32,858 bases of DNA from BMS3ABIN04 sp965554225 (lineage in GTDB: Bacteria; Bacteroidota; Ignavibacteria; Ignavibacteriales; Melioribacteraceae), in NCBI GenBank assembly GCA_965554225.1, contig CBEVZC010000022.1:1-32858 (forward strand). The letters are read 5' to 3'. A program made the position numbers and the translations under genes. Each line of letters opens with the position of its first letter. The first letter of the stretch is position 1. Below, piece by piece: positions 25,006-32,858 of the stretch. The notes beneath the pieces were generated by a model. It ran no database searches. It worked only from the letters and a program-made list of their open reading frames with translations, and had not been told where the DNA came from.

Positions 25006-26700
25006 ATGAAAATAGAAACGGTAAAATATTCTATATCAGGAATGACATGCGATCATTGTGCTAAAAGCATAGAAAAAAAATTTGAAGGTAAAACTGGTAT
25101 TTTGAAAAAGTCGGTCAGTTATAAAGATGCTCTGGGTGAGTTTGAATTTGATGGCGGTCTGCTTTCAAAAGATGAGATTGCAAATTTAATTAATTCTACC
25201 GGTCATTATAAAGTTGTAGATGAAATAATTGAAAATAATGGCAACGGCAATAGTTCTGTTGATGAAAAGAGTAATCAAAATGAAATGATTAACAATAATT
25301 TTGATTACGATTTAATAATAATCGGCGGTGGTTCCGCTGCTTTTGCTGCAGCAATTAAGGCAAGTGAATTAGAAAAGAAAACTTTAATGATCAATGATGG
25401 ACTCCCGATCGGTGGAACTTGTGTGAATGTCGGATGCGTTCCTTCGAAAACTTTAATAAGAGCTGCGGAAGCATTTCACAATGCCAATCATCCTAATTTT
25501 ACAGGAATTATTTCCGGTGAAAATAGAATTAACTTTAAAGAAATTATTCAACAGAAAAGAGAGTTGGTGGAAGATCTTAGGCAGAAAAAATATGTAGATG
25601 TAATTGGCGATGATAGTAACGTTACTGTGCTTAAGGGAAAGGGAAAGCTAATTGATAAAAACACAGTGGAAGTAAGCGGAGAAAGAAAGTCAGCTTCTGT
25701 AATTCTCATTGCAACGGGTTCTTCAACTTATATCCCTGACATACGAGGTTTAAAGGAAGCTGGTTATTATACAAATGATACTTTATATGAATTGGAAGAA
25801 CTTCCCGAACATATAATTGTTTTAGGCGGAAGATATATTGCTCTTGAAAATGCTCAGATGTTTGCTCGACTCGGGTCTAAAGTTACAGTACTTCAAAGGT
25901 CCAAAAGAATAATTCCGACTGAAATGCCGGAAGTGTCCGAAACATTAACAAAATATTTGCGTGAGGAGGGGATTGAAATAAAAACTGGAGTTACGATAAA
26001 TTCTGTCTCTGAACATAACGGTAATGTAAGTATAAGTATATCAATCGACGGAAAAGAAGAAATAGTTGAAGGAACGCATTTGTTTGTTGCTACCGGAAGA
26101 AAAGGTAATACAACTAATATGGGGATAGAAAATTTAGGTGTTGAACTTCATGGAAATGGATTTATAAAAACAGATAAATATAACCGGACAAACATTCCGA
26201 ATATCTTTTCCGCCGGAGATGTAACCGGTGAACATCTGTTTGTTTACACAGCTGCTTATGCCGGTGCTCTTGCAGTTGAAAATGCTTTTGGTGAAAATCT
26301 GAAAGAAAAAGATTATTCGGTCCTTCCATGGGTTGTATTTACAGATCCTCAAATAGCCGGAGTTGGATTTGATGAAGATCAAGCACAGAAAGCCGGAATT
26401 AATTTTGATGTTTCAAAAATCGAATTGAAAGATGTACCGCGTTCGCTGGCAGCAAGAAATGTTAAAGGTTTTATTAAACTTATTAGAAACAATGATAATG
26501 ATAGGTTAATAGGAGCAAGAATACTTGCTTCCGAAGGATCGCAGTTATTGATGGAAATTAGTCTCGCAATTAAGTACGGCATAACTACGGAGGAGTTGAA
26601 AAATATGTTCCATCCTTATTTAACGCTTTCCGAAGGTGTAAAACTTGCAGCCATTACTTTTAATAAGGATGTTAACAAGCTTTCATGCTGTGTAGTATAA
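25006..26700 (+). CDS. merA: Mercuric reductase
   Basis: A 564-residue flavoprotein that reduces Hg(II) to volatile Hg(0) with NADPH in the cytoplasm. It has an N-terminal heavy-metal-associated domain with Cys15 and Cys18 (GMTCDHC), a linker to ~98, the FAD loop DLIIIGGGSAAFAAA, and the redox-active Cys139 and Cys144 in GGTCVNVGCVPSK. An NAD(P) domain follows (IIVLGGRYIALENAQ), then the FAD motif FSAGDVTG, the dimer domain, and the C-terminal Cys561-Cys562 in LSCCVV. That last pair separates MerA from lipoamide dehydrogenases. The length and single N-terminal metal domain match the Tn501 type. No merB (organomercurial lyase) is present in the window. Confidence 0.97.
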   Translation: MKIETVKYSISGMTCDHCAKSIEKKFEGKTGILKKSVSYKDALGEFEFDGGLLSKDEIANLINSTGHYKVVDEIIENNGNGNSSVDEKSNQNEMINNNFDYDLIIIGGGSAAFAAAIKASELEKKTLMINDGLPIGGTCVNVGCVPSKTLIRAAEAFHNANHPNFTGIISGENRINFKEIIQQKRELVEDLRQKKYVDVIGDDSNVTVLKGKGKLIDKNTVEVSGERKSASVILIATGSSTYIPDIRGLKEAGYYTNDTLYELEELPEHIIVLGGRYIALENAQMFARLGSKVTVLQRSKRIIPTEMPEVSETLTKYLREEGIEIKTGVTINSVSEHNGNVSISISIDGKEEIVEGTHLFVATGRKGNTTNMGIENLGVELHGNGFIKTDKYNRTNIPNIFSAGDVTGEHLFVYTAAYAGALAVENAFGENLKEKDYSVLPWVVFTDPQIAGVGFDEDQAQKAGINFDVSKIELKDVPRSLAARNVKGFIKLIRNNDNDRLIGARILASEGSQLLMEISLAIKYGITTEELKNMFHPYLTLSEGVKLAAITFNKDVNKLSCCVV

Positions 26701-26738
26701 TTAAATGTTAAATCAAAAAATAAAACAAGGAAATTAAA

Positions 26739-27272
26739 ATGAAAAAAAATCAAGTAAAGTATATTATAGCTTCCATGTTGGTTTTTACTATGTTTTTAGG
26801 TATGAGCACCAAAGTATTTTCGAAAAACAAAACTGTGCTTGTACATTTTGTTGCCAATATTAAAAAAGACGACGGACCGCCTTGTGTAGCTTTCGATATG
26901 GCTTATACAAATTTAATGTTGGGTAATAAAGTAGAAATGCTTTTTGACGCCGATGCGGCTTGGAATTTAAAAATATTTGAAAAAGATAATAAAAATGACT
27001 ACGATCGATATGTTATCCCTGAAGACTTAAAAAAGTTAATTTACGATGAATTCAAAGACTCTAAAATTAATAAACTTAAGACTTTTGGCAATTTCCTTGC
27101 ATATATGAAAAAAATGGGTGCTAAAATTTATGTTAATGGAACATGGAATGTATTAACTAGTGTTGAGAAGAAAGTAAAGGGTAAAGAAAAAATGCCGGAC
27201 TATGTTACGCCTCTTACGTTAAAAGAGATGGCAAAATTTATCAATTCGGCAGATTCTTATATGAGATATTAA
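26739..27272 (+). CDS. Exported DsrE-like protein of the mer operon
   Basis: A 177-residue protein with a signal peptide (residues ~5-29, cut near KVFSKN). The mature part resembles the DsrE/DsrF fold: a strand TVLVHFVAN, a helix VAFDMAYTNLMLGNKVEMLFDADAAWNL, and a late strand AKIYVNGTWNVL. One cysteine is seen, Cys49 in DDGPPCVAF, in a loop after the first strand. DsrE proteins usually carry sulfur on a cysteine in the cytoplasm, so an exported one with a single cysteine in a mercury operon is unusual. It may bind Hg(II) or a thiol on the outside of the membrane. It starts 38 bp after merA and ends before a convergent hairpin, so it is the last gene of the operon. The fold call is moderately sure, and the role is a guess. 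Confidence 0.7.
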   Translation: MKKNQVKYIIASMLVFTMFLGMSTKVFSKNKTVLVHFVANIKKDDGPPCVAFDMAYTNLMLGNKVEMLFDADAAWNLKIFEKDNKNDYDRYVIPEDLKKLIYDEFKDSKINKLKTFGNFLAYMKKMGAKIYVNGTWNVLTSVEKKVKGKEKMPDYVTPLTLKEMAKFINSADSYMRY

Positions 27273-27280
27273 AATATTGG

Positions 27281-27320
27281 TAATGGGTTTTAGGATAGAC
27301 TAAAATTTTAAAACCCATTA
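27281..27320. terminator. Convergent hairpin overlapping the SDR stop
   Basis: Perfect 12-bp arms (TAATGGGTTTTA at 27281-27292 and TAAAACCCATTA at 27309-27320) flank a 16-base loop. The right arm includes the last codons of the oxidoreductase gene. It should end the mer transcript and, from the other side, the SDR transcript, where T-rich sequence follows. Confidence 0.6.
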
Positions 27321-28069
27321 ACCATAAATCCGCCGTCTACATATAAACATTGACCGGTAATGTAAGAAGAAACATCCATCGCTAAAAAAGCAGCTGCAGC
27401 TGCAACTTCTTCCGGGTTGCCAATTCTTTTCATAGGAGTTCGTGAAAGAACATCTGACAAGTATTCTTTATCATTAAACAAATGTTCAACCAGCGGAGTG
27501 TGAATATACCAAGGTGCAACAGCGTTTACGCGAATTCCGTCCTGTGCCCACTCAACTGCCAGATTTCTTGTTAGCTGTATAATAGCTGCTTTGGTCATAG
27601 CGTAAATTGATCCGGTTCTAATATGTGTTCCGCCGGCTACGGAAGAAATATTAATTATGCTCGAATGTTTGGATCGTTTTAAGAATGGATAGGAAAGTTT
27701 GCATAAATTATAAGTTGAGGAAAGGTTCGTATCCATAATCACTTGAAAATCTTCAACCGTATATTCAGCTGTTTTCTTCCTAATGTTGGTGCCGATATTG
27801 TTTACCAGAATATCAAAAGAATTCCAATGTTCTGCAATTTTAGAAAATAATCTGCGTCGATCTTCACTTTTGGATAAATCGGCAGAGAAGCCTAGAGCTT
27901 CAAATTGTTTAGCGTTCCATTCTTCCAACTTTGTTTTTATATCATTACCGGATCTTGCCACAATAAAAACAGTTGCACCTAATTCCAGAAATTCTTCGGC
28001 AATTGCTAAACCAATTCCTTTTGTTCCACCTGTTACTAGAACTTTTTTATCGTTTAAATTCCATTGCAT
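27308..28069 (-). CDS. Short-chain dehydrogenase/reductase
   Basis: A 253-residue classical SDR. The cofactor loop is VTGGTKGIGLAIAEE (residues ~12-26), followed by the NNIG motif and the active-site set Asn115, Ser143, Tyr156 and Lys160 (YAMTK). The basic residue in IVARSGND suggests NADP(H) preference. The segments LAVEWAQDGIRVNAVAPWYIHTPLVEHL and NLCKLSYPFLKRS are closest in style to tropinone-reductase-like SDRs, but the substrate cannot be told. It stands alone on the minus strand between the mer operon and the SusC/SusD pair and shows no link to mercury. It converges on the mer operon and shares its terminator hairpin. Confidence 0.93.
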   Translation of the reverse strand: MQWNLNDKKVLVTGGTKGIGLAIAEEFLELGATVFIVARSGNDIKTKLEEWNAKQFEALGFSADLSKSEDRRRLFSKIAEHWNSFDILVNNIGTNIRKKTAEYTVEDFQVIMDTNLSSTYNLCKLSYPFLKRSKHSSIINISSVAGGTHIRTGSIYAMTKAAIIQLTRNLAVEWAQDGIRVNAVAPWYIHTPLVEHLFNDKEYLSDVLSRTPMKRIGNPEEVAAAAAFLAMDVSSYITGQCLYVDGGFMVNGF

Positions 28070-28181
28070 GATTAACTATGTTTCCAAAATAATTTTAAAT
28101 AATATAACTACTCCCAATTTACAAATTAAATTGAAAGGATGAATTAAATAATAGGGAGTTGCTTGATTTGATAAATAGAAA

Positions 28182-28213
28182 GAGTGCAAACCAAATAGGA
28201 ATGGTCTGCACTC
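28182..28213 (-). terminator. Terminator after the SusC/SusD operon
   Basis: On the minus strand an 11-bp stem (GAGTGCAGACC and GGTTTGCACTC, one G-U pair) with a 10-base loop is followed by TTTCTATTT. It begins ten bases past the stop codon at 28223. Confidence 0.85.
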
Positions 28214-28222
28214 ATTGATAAA

Positions 28223-29491
28223 TTAGTTCTCAGTTGAAGGTCTCGGCATTTCTGTATGTACAACATCACCTGGCCTATCAATTGGTAATGTATTTAACTT
28301 ATTATATAATCTTAAATCAACCCAGCGAAATCCTTCGAGGAAAAGGGAATATCGTTTTTGTTTAAGAAGTTCATCCAATGCATTATTTGCATTTAATGTT
28401 ACAGAAGGTAAACTTGCAGATTGCCTAATAAAATTAATATCAGGTTCAGCATCGGTATAATTAGTGTTACCTATATTTGCTTCTGCTCTAAGCAAGATAA
28501 GTTCCTCGTTCCTCATTAACGGGAAAGGATCAACGCTGCTTGAAGATACGGTTTGACCTAGATTACTGGTTAATCCATCTAAGGTAGTAGGACTTGAACG
28601 TACAAATACTTTGGACGTAACTCTAGTATCTCCTGCCTCAGCATCTGCAACAAAAGAAGGATGAGTAAATAATTTAATATTAGTAGCATCTGGAACTTCG
28701 TATATAGGATTCAATTGATCCCCAACTCCAGTGCCGTAATCGAGGTAAACGCCTTTCTTAAGAGAAGCACCTTGATCCACAAAAGATTCACTTAGAGCGG
28801 TTAAGGCATCAGTATATTTCTTTTGGTAAATGGCTACCCTTGCTTTAAGACCTCTATTAAACTTGAGGAATTCGGCAGGAGTATTAAAATCTGCAAAACC
28901 GTTTGATAACTTAAAACTAAAACTACTACCTGCACTTTGAAGATCGGTCTTCGCTTCATCAAGTAAATCGCTAATAAAACTTAAGCCTTTATCACGACCA
29001 ACAAACGGTCCCGGTTTTTCTCCGGCAACATCAATCTTTATACCATTATCATAAGTCATATTAAGATTCAAAAGCAATTGATGAGCAATCATTGTTTTTG
29101 CAAAACCTTTTGCTCCGTTATCGCCATTAGTGATAAGAATATTACAGTTCCTAATCACTCTGTATCTTGCACCCCAGGGGCGTACAACAAGAAATCCTGA
29201 AGGGTCCAATTGAGTTCCGTCTTTACCCATAAGTGTTCCGGTGTATCTTGGATCGGAAGGCTCAAAATAATAAGCTTCCCGACCAATAACCGCAACATCT
29301 CGTAAGTAAAATTCAAAGTCAATTCTCATACCGGCTTCAATACCGGTTACTAATGATTGAGCAGTTGTCTGCTCTAAACTTGGTCCGTTCGGATCCACAA
29401 AATCAAGATCCTGACATCCCATAAATAATAAAATTAGGGATGAGATAAGTAAGAGCAGCTTACTATTGTATTTTTTATGGTTTTTATTCAT
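28223..29491 (-). CDS. SusD/RagB-family outer-membrane lipoprotein
   Basis: The surface substrate-binding partner of the SusC-like channel just upstream. It has 422 residues, at the short end for the family. The lipoprotein signal ends LLFMGC, followed by QDLDFVDPNGPS. The N-terminal helical region and the C-terminal signature are present: EELILLRAEANIGNTNY, then INFIRQSASLPSV, and KQKRYSLFLEGFRWVDLRLYNKL. It starts 17 bp after the SusC stop with an AGGAG site. The substrate is unknown: no glycoside hydrolase, polysaccharide lyase or peptidase gene lies nearby, so this is not an obvious polysaccharide utilisation locus. Confidence 0.93.
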   Translation of the reverse strand: MNKNHKKYNSKLLLLISSLILLFMGCQDLDFVDPNGPSLEQTTAQSLVTGIEAGMRIDFEFYLRDVAVIGREAYYFEPSDPRYTGTLMGKDGTQLDPSGFLVVRPWGARYRVIRNCNILITNGDNGAKGFAKTMIAHQLLLNLNMTYDNGIKIDVAGEKPGPFVGRDKGLSFISDLLDEAKTDLQSAGSSFSFKLSNGFADFNTPAEFLKFNRGLKARVAIYQKKYTDALTALSESFVDQGASLKKGVYLDYGTGVGDQLNPIYEVPDATNIKLFTHPSFVADAEAGDTRVTSKVFVRSSPTTLDGLTSNLGQTVSSSSVDPFPLMRNEELILLRAEANIGNTNYTDAEPDINFIRQSASLPSVTLNANNALDELLKQKRYSLFLEGFRWVDLRLYNKLNTLPIDRPGDVVHTEMPRPSTEN

Positions 29492-29508
29492 ATCTAAATT
29501 CTCCTAAT

Positions 29509-32424
29509 TTAAAATCCTAATGTGATATCAAAATAATAACTTCGTGAAGATGGGAAGGGTGTAACTTCAATAGAATGACCAATAGCTCTATTACCAAAGT
29601 TGCTAACCTCAGGGTCATAACTTGAATAATCAGTAATTGTAACCAAATTGTGTCCGGAAACCCCAACCCTAAATTTTGTAAACAGGTTGCCAAATAGGCT
29701 TTGAACGGTTTCTTTAGTAAATGTATATCCCAGACTAACTTCTCTTAATTTTACATAAGTTCCACTTTCAATAAATTGATGTGTAGTAGATCCAAAAGCA
29801 GCTAAACGTGCTTTGCCTTCTGGAGTATCTAGATCAGGAGTTGTTCCCAAGAGGTCGGAAAGTAAAATAGTTAAATTAATAAGATCACCACCCTGTTTCC
29901 AATGAACAAGGAAGTTTAAATCGAACTGATTCCATTTGAAGTTATTCAAGAATGACATTTCAAAATCCGGAGTTTCATCTCCAAGTTGCTTTAAATCGCC
30001 ATTTTCTAATCCCACTATTTGAGTAGCTGATTTACCTTCTTCAATTCTGAATCTGCCTAAAACATCTGCAAAACCAATTGTGTTAAATGCCGGAACATCG
30101 AGCTGAGTTATTTTAGAGCGAGTTGAATAAAAGTTTACTCTGGAATTCCAGATTAGGTCGGGAGTATTAAAGAAATTCCAACCTAAAGAAGCTTCGAAAC
30201 CGTAAGTATTCATTTTACCGCCATTAATAACTTCTTGATTAAATCCTGATGAAGGCGGAAGGTCTCTAAAGAGAATTAAATCCGATATATCTCGGTTATA
30301 ATAAGAAAATTCAACTGTTCCCTGATCAAGAATTGTTGCATCAAATCCCATCTCGAATTCAGTTGTTTTTTCCGGCTCAATATTTGGGTTACCCCTCCTA
30401 GTAGCAACAATTAGTCCTCCGTTGCCGCTAATATTTGCCGGGACAAACGTACTATATTTAGCACCGGGAATAGGTGAGTTACCAGTTCTTCCAAAAGCGG
30501 CTCTTAGCTTAAACTCGGGGAAAAAATCTTTTAAACCGGACCAAAAATTATATTGTGATAATTTTACAGCAGCAGCAGCTTTTGGGAATAAGAAATATTT
30601 ATCTACATCGCCATTTGAACTACTTTTATCACCGCGAACTCCACCTGTTAGGAAATATGTATCAAACAAGTTTATTTCTTCTTGAAAAAAGAAGCCTCTA
30701 TCTCTCTGAATTACTCTATTTTGAGCAACAGTTACGCTCGCTCCTTGATCAATATTTTCTTGACCCACAATTAAATCTTCAGCTACAGTTGATGTGGAAT
30801 TTAGATTTTTATTTTCAATTTGAAATCCGGCTGCCGTTCTTAAATTTACATCAGACGATAGAAAATAGTTATGGATTAAATTGAAATAAAGATTATTGTT
30901 TTCAGAAGTTGTGTTGCCTAATATTGAAGTACCGGGTTGACTGCTATTTTTTTCAAATTGTAAATTTCTTGGAAAAACAGATTTATTAACTTGAGAATAA
31001 ACGTCAACACCACCGGTTACGAGAAAATCAAGTAATTGGTCTGAAGTTTTTATGAGATTCAAGTTAACAGAACCGGAAACTATAGTTCTGTTTACTAACT
31101 CGTTATTTGTCATTAAATCACGTGTTTGTATAGCATTCGATGCGCTAAACGGATTATCAGGGTAAATTCCGTTAGTAGGTAACAAATTAAAAAAGCTTGG
31201 AGTTGAAACCAGAGAAATACCAAATGAGGTGCCGCTATTATCGTTATTTGTTAACCCTCTATCAGAAGTAGATCGGATGTAGTTAGCATAAACTTTAACA
31301 TCAATGGCTTTAGAAAAATTATGTGTTAAATTTAACCTTAAAGATTGTTTTTCATAACCCGTATTTTTTATAATTCCTTGATCATTTCTGTGGTAAGCAG
31401 AAAAATAATATGACGAAGTTTGGTTGCCTCCGCCGAGTCCAATAGAAGACTGATTGACAAATCCTTTTTCTCCGTAAAGTTCATCTTCATGATCGTAAGT
31501 TTTACCTTTCTTAAATTCATCAAGACCTCGTTGACCAAAAGATGCTAAGGCTGTAGCGGCAGTAAACTTTCTACTTCCTAATTTTTTAATTAGTTCATTA
31601 TAACCGAATTCCTGATGAAAATTAAATGTCGGTTTTCCGGCTTTCCCTTGCTTTGTTGTAATTATAACAACACCATTTGATGCTTTTGCACCATAAATTG
31701 CAGCGGCACTTGAACCTTTTAAAACATTTATTGATTTAATATCATCCGGAACAAGATCAGAAATTCTATTAACCGGGTTGTCTTGAAAGTTAGAATTCCC
31801 GCCGCCGGTAGCAAGAGTAACAGCATTTACACCGGATTGCGTTGCCGTATTATCCAGAATTACACCGTCTAAGATATAAAGAGGTTGGTTTTCAGCATTG
31901 ATGGTTGTTACTCCCCTTAAGTTAACAGACATTCCGCCACCAGGAGCACCCGAATTTTGATTGACACTAACACCGGCAAATTTTCCTGCAAGTTGTTGGT
32001 CTAAGGTTTGTGTAGGAACTTCAGTAAGTTCTTTCCCTGAAATTACAGCCACTGCATTTGCTGCATTTGCTTTTTTAACCGAAGATGCAAGACCCGAGAC
32101 TACGACTTCAGAAGTTTTAAGAATATCAGATTCCATACCGATTGAAAGGTTATATCTGCTCTCCTCAACATATTTTGTAAAAGTTTTGTAGCCGATATAG
32201 CTAACAACGATAGTTGCTGATTTAGTATTAGGTAAAATCAGATGAAACTTACCCTCGCCATCTGTTACAGTACCTAAATTTGTACCTTTGATAACAACAT
32301 TTGCCCCGACGAGATTGTCGTTAGTCTGTTTGTCGTAAACTCTACCGACCATTTCTAATTGTTGTGCAAATGCAACGGACATGCTAAATAATAGAAATAG
32401 CATAATTGTTTGAACATGTCTCAT
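29509..32424 (-). CDS. SusC/RagA-family TonB-dependent outer-membrane transporter
   Basis: A 971-residue TonB-dependent receptor that imports a ligand captured by SusD. A signal peptide (~1-20, ending VAFAQ) is followed by a carboxypeptidase-D-like beta-sandwich (~23-105; GRVYDKQTNDNLVGANVVIKG). The plug follows (~110-245; LRGVTTINAENQPLYILDGV and ASNGVVIITTKQGK, the SusC signature), then the 22-strand barrel to the aromatic end YYFDITLGF. A very good ribosome binding site (AAGGAGGG at 32433-32440) is 8 bp from the ATG. It forms an operon with susD and ends at the hairpin beyond it. TonB and ExbBD are not in the window. Control could not be assigned: no ECF sigma or anti-sigma genes sit next to it. 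Confidence 0.95.
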   Translation of the reverse strand: MRHVQTIMLFLLFSMSVAFAQQLEMVGRVYDKQTNDNLVGANVVIKGTNLGTVTDGEGKFHLILPNTKSATIVVSYIGYKTFTKYVEESRYNLSIGMESDILKTSEVVVSGLASSVKKANAANAVAVISGKELTEVPTQTLDQQLAGKFAGVSVNQNSGAPGGGMSVNLRGVTTINAENQPLYILDGVILDNTATQSGVNAVTLATGGGNSNFQDNPVNRISDLVPDDIKSINVLKGSSAAAIYGAKASNGVVIITTKQGKAGKPTFNFHQEFGYNELIKKLGSRKFTAATALASFGQRGLDEFKKGKTYDHEDELYGEKGFVNQSSIGLGGGNQTSSYYFSAYHRNDQGIIKNTGYEKQSLRLNLTHNFSKAIDVKVYANYIRSTSDRGLTNNDNSGTSFGISLVSTPSFFNLLPTNGIYPDNPFSASNAIQTRDLMTNNELVNRTIVSGSVNLNLIKTSDQLLDFLVTGGVDVYSQVNKSVFPRNLQFEKNSSQPGTSILGNTTSENNNLYFNLIHNYFLSSDVNLRTAAGFQIENKNLNSTSTVAEDLIVGQENIDQGASVTVAQNRVIQRDRGFFFQEEINLFDTYFLTGGVRGDKSSSNGDVDKYFLFPKAAAAVKLSQYNFWSGLKDFFPEFKLRAAFGRTGNSPIPGAKYSTFVPANISGNGGLIVATRRGNPNIEPEKTTEFEMGFDATILDQGTVEFSYYNRDISDLILFRDLPPSSGFNQEVINGGKMNTYGFEASLGWNFFNTPDLIWNSRVNFYSTRSKITQLDVPAFNTIGFADVLGRFRIEEGKSATQIVGLENGDLKQLGDETPDFEMSFLNNFKWNQFDLNFLVHWKQGGDLINLTILLSDLLGTTPDLDTPEGKARLAAFGSTTHQFIESGTYVKLREVSLGYTFTKETVQSLFGNLFTKFRVGVSGHNLVTITDYSSYDPEVSNFGNRAIGHSIEVTPFPSSRSYYFDITLGF

Positions 32425-32858
32425 AGGCTTTTCCCTCCTTATGTTAAAGTGATTGTTGTTTGTGAAAAAAATATTTTAAAAATCATAAAAATTACCTTTG
32501 GTTTGTTAAACAAGCCGGCAAAAAATTATAAAATTATGTTAAGTTAAATTTAAGCGGCTTGTTATTGAATAATAATAAGCCAGAGAATTGAAAAAATTAT
32601 CATTAGGGAGAAGTCGCTGAAAGAAATCTCACGTATAAGTTTGGTGAATGAAATAGCAGATAATATTATTGCGTTAAATTCCATAACGATAATTACAAAT
32701 ATATTTTTATAAAGTCAAGATATCGTATTAAAAAAATTAAATAAAAATGGTAAATATTAAATATTAAATATTAAATATGACTCAACAAATTGTAAAAAAT
32801 ACTTTCCTCTCAAAACTGTATATGTAAAATCTTCTACTTTCAAGAATATACTTAATTC
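32425..32858. other. 434-bp upstream region of the SusC operon
   Basis: Very AT-rich with no supported gene. It should hold the SusC promoter on the minus strand. I could not pick a certain -33/-7 or -35/-10 pair. A short tandem repeat lies at 32751-32778. The window ends inside this region. Confidence 0.5.
32751..32778. repeat. Four tandem copies of TAAATAT
   Basis: Four exact 7-bp units in a row, followed by GACTC. Such a short tract can change length by slippage. It lies about 330 bp upstream of the SusC start, so an effect on transcription is possible but unsupported. Confidence 0.7.

Noticed and set aside
1..32858. CRISPR arrays, tRNA or rRNA genes, and transposase genes
   Set aside because: No regularly spaced repeats, no cloverleaf-like or rRNA-like stretches and no transposase-like frames were seen, though small RNAs cannot be excluded by eye.

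Overview
The window is about 33 kb of AT-rich bacterial chromosome. Several proteins end in the C-terminal sorting domain of the type IX secretion system (YQNYPNPFNPTTTIKY near the start of the domain, a KKMILMK-like end). Together with a SusC/SusD pair, FISUMP-type and VCBS/UnbV proteins, this points to the Bacteroidota/Chlorobiota superphylum. The wording of the sorting domain is most like Ignavibacteria (Ignavibacteriales, Melioribacter relatives). The placement is inferred from protein style only. I saw no rRNA, tRNA or CRISPR array.

Layout. (1) 1-5244: a membrane-anchored SpoIIE/RsbU-type phosphatase, divergent from a very large sensor kinase (signal peptide, propeller-like region, seven FG-GAP/VCBS repeats, UnbV/ASPIC domain, membrane helices, HisKA_3/HATPase) and its NarL-type response regulator. 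(2) 5604-14976: a same-strand run of exported proteins: a beta-helix protein, an HExxH lipoprotein, a two-component-propeller protein, an LVIVD-repeat protein, a frameshifted FISUMP lipoprotein, a small lipoprotein and a small membrane protein. Three of them end in sorting domains that are almost the same at DNA level and carry a 20-bp perfect palindrome read in frame. (3) 15059-16648: an unrecognised lipoprotein on the minus strand. (4) 16649-17297: non-coding DNA with a truncated second copy of the mer promoter and merR start, fused to the last 30 codons of a lost sorting-domain gene. (5) 17298-23033, minus strand: threonine operon thrA-asd-thrB-thrC. (6) 23599-27272: mercury-resistance operon merR-merP-merTP-merA plus an exported DsrE-like protein, behind a classical MerR operator with a long spacer. 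(7) 27308-28069: an SDR oxidoreductase. (8) 28223-32424, minus strand: a SusC/SusD outer-membrane uptake pair, followed by a 434-bp upstream region.

How the parts work together. The thr operon converts aspartate to threonine. In the mer operon, MerP and MerTP bring Hg(II) in, MerA reduces it to Hg(0) and MerR controls expression. The sensor kinase and response regulator form a two-component pair.

The least expected signals are: a 26-bp motif with 20 invariant positions at three promoters of exported proteins, always facing the gene and 79-95 bp before the start codon; REP-like palindromes placed in frame inside sorting-domain genes; the merR/sorting-domain chimera; the VCBS-UnbV histidine kinase; and the DsrE-like member of the mer operon.
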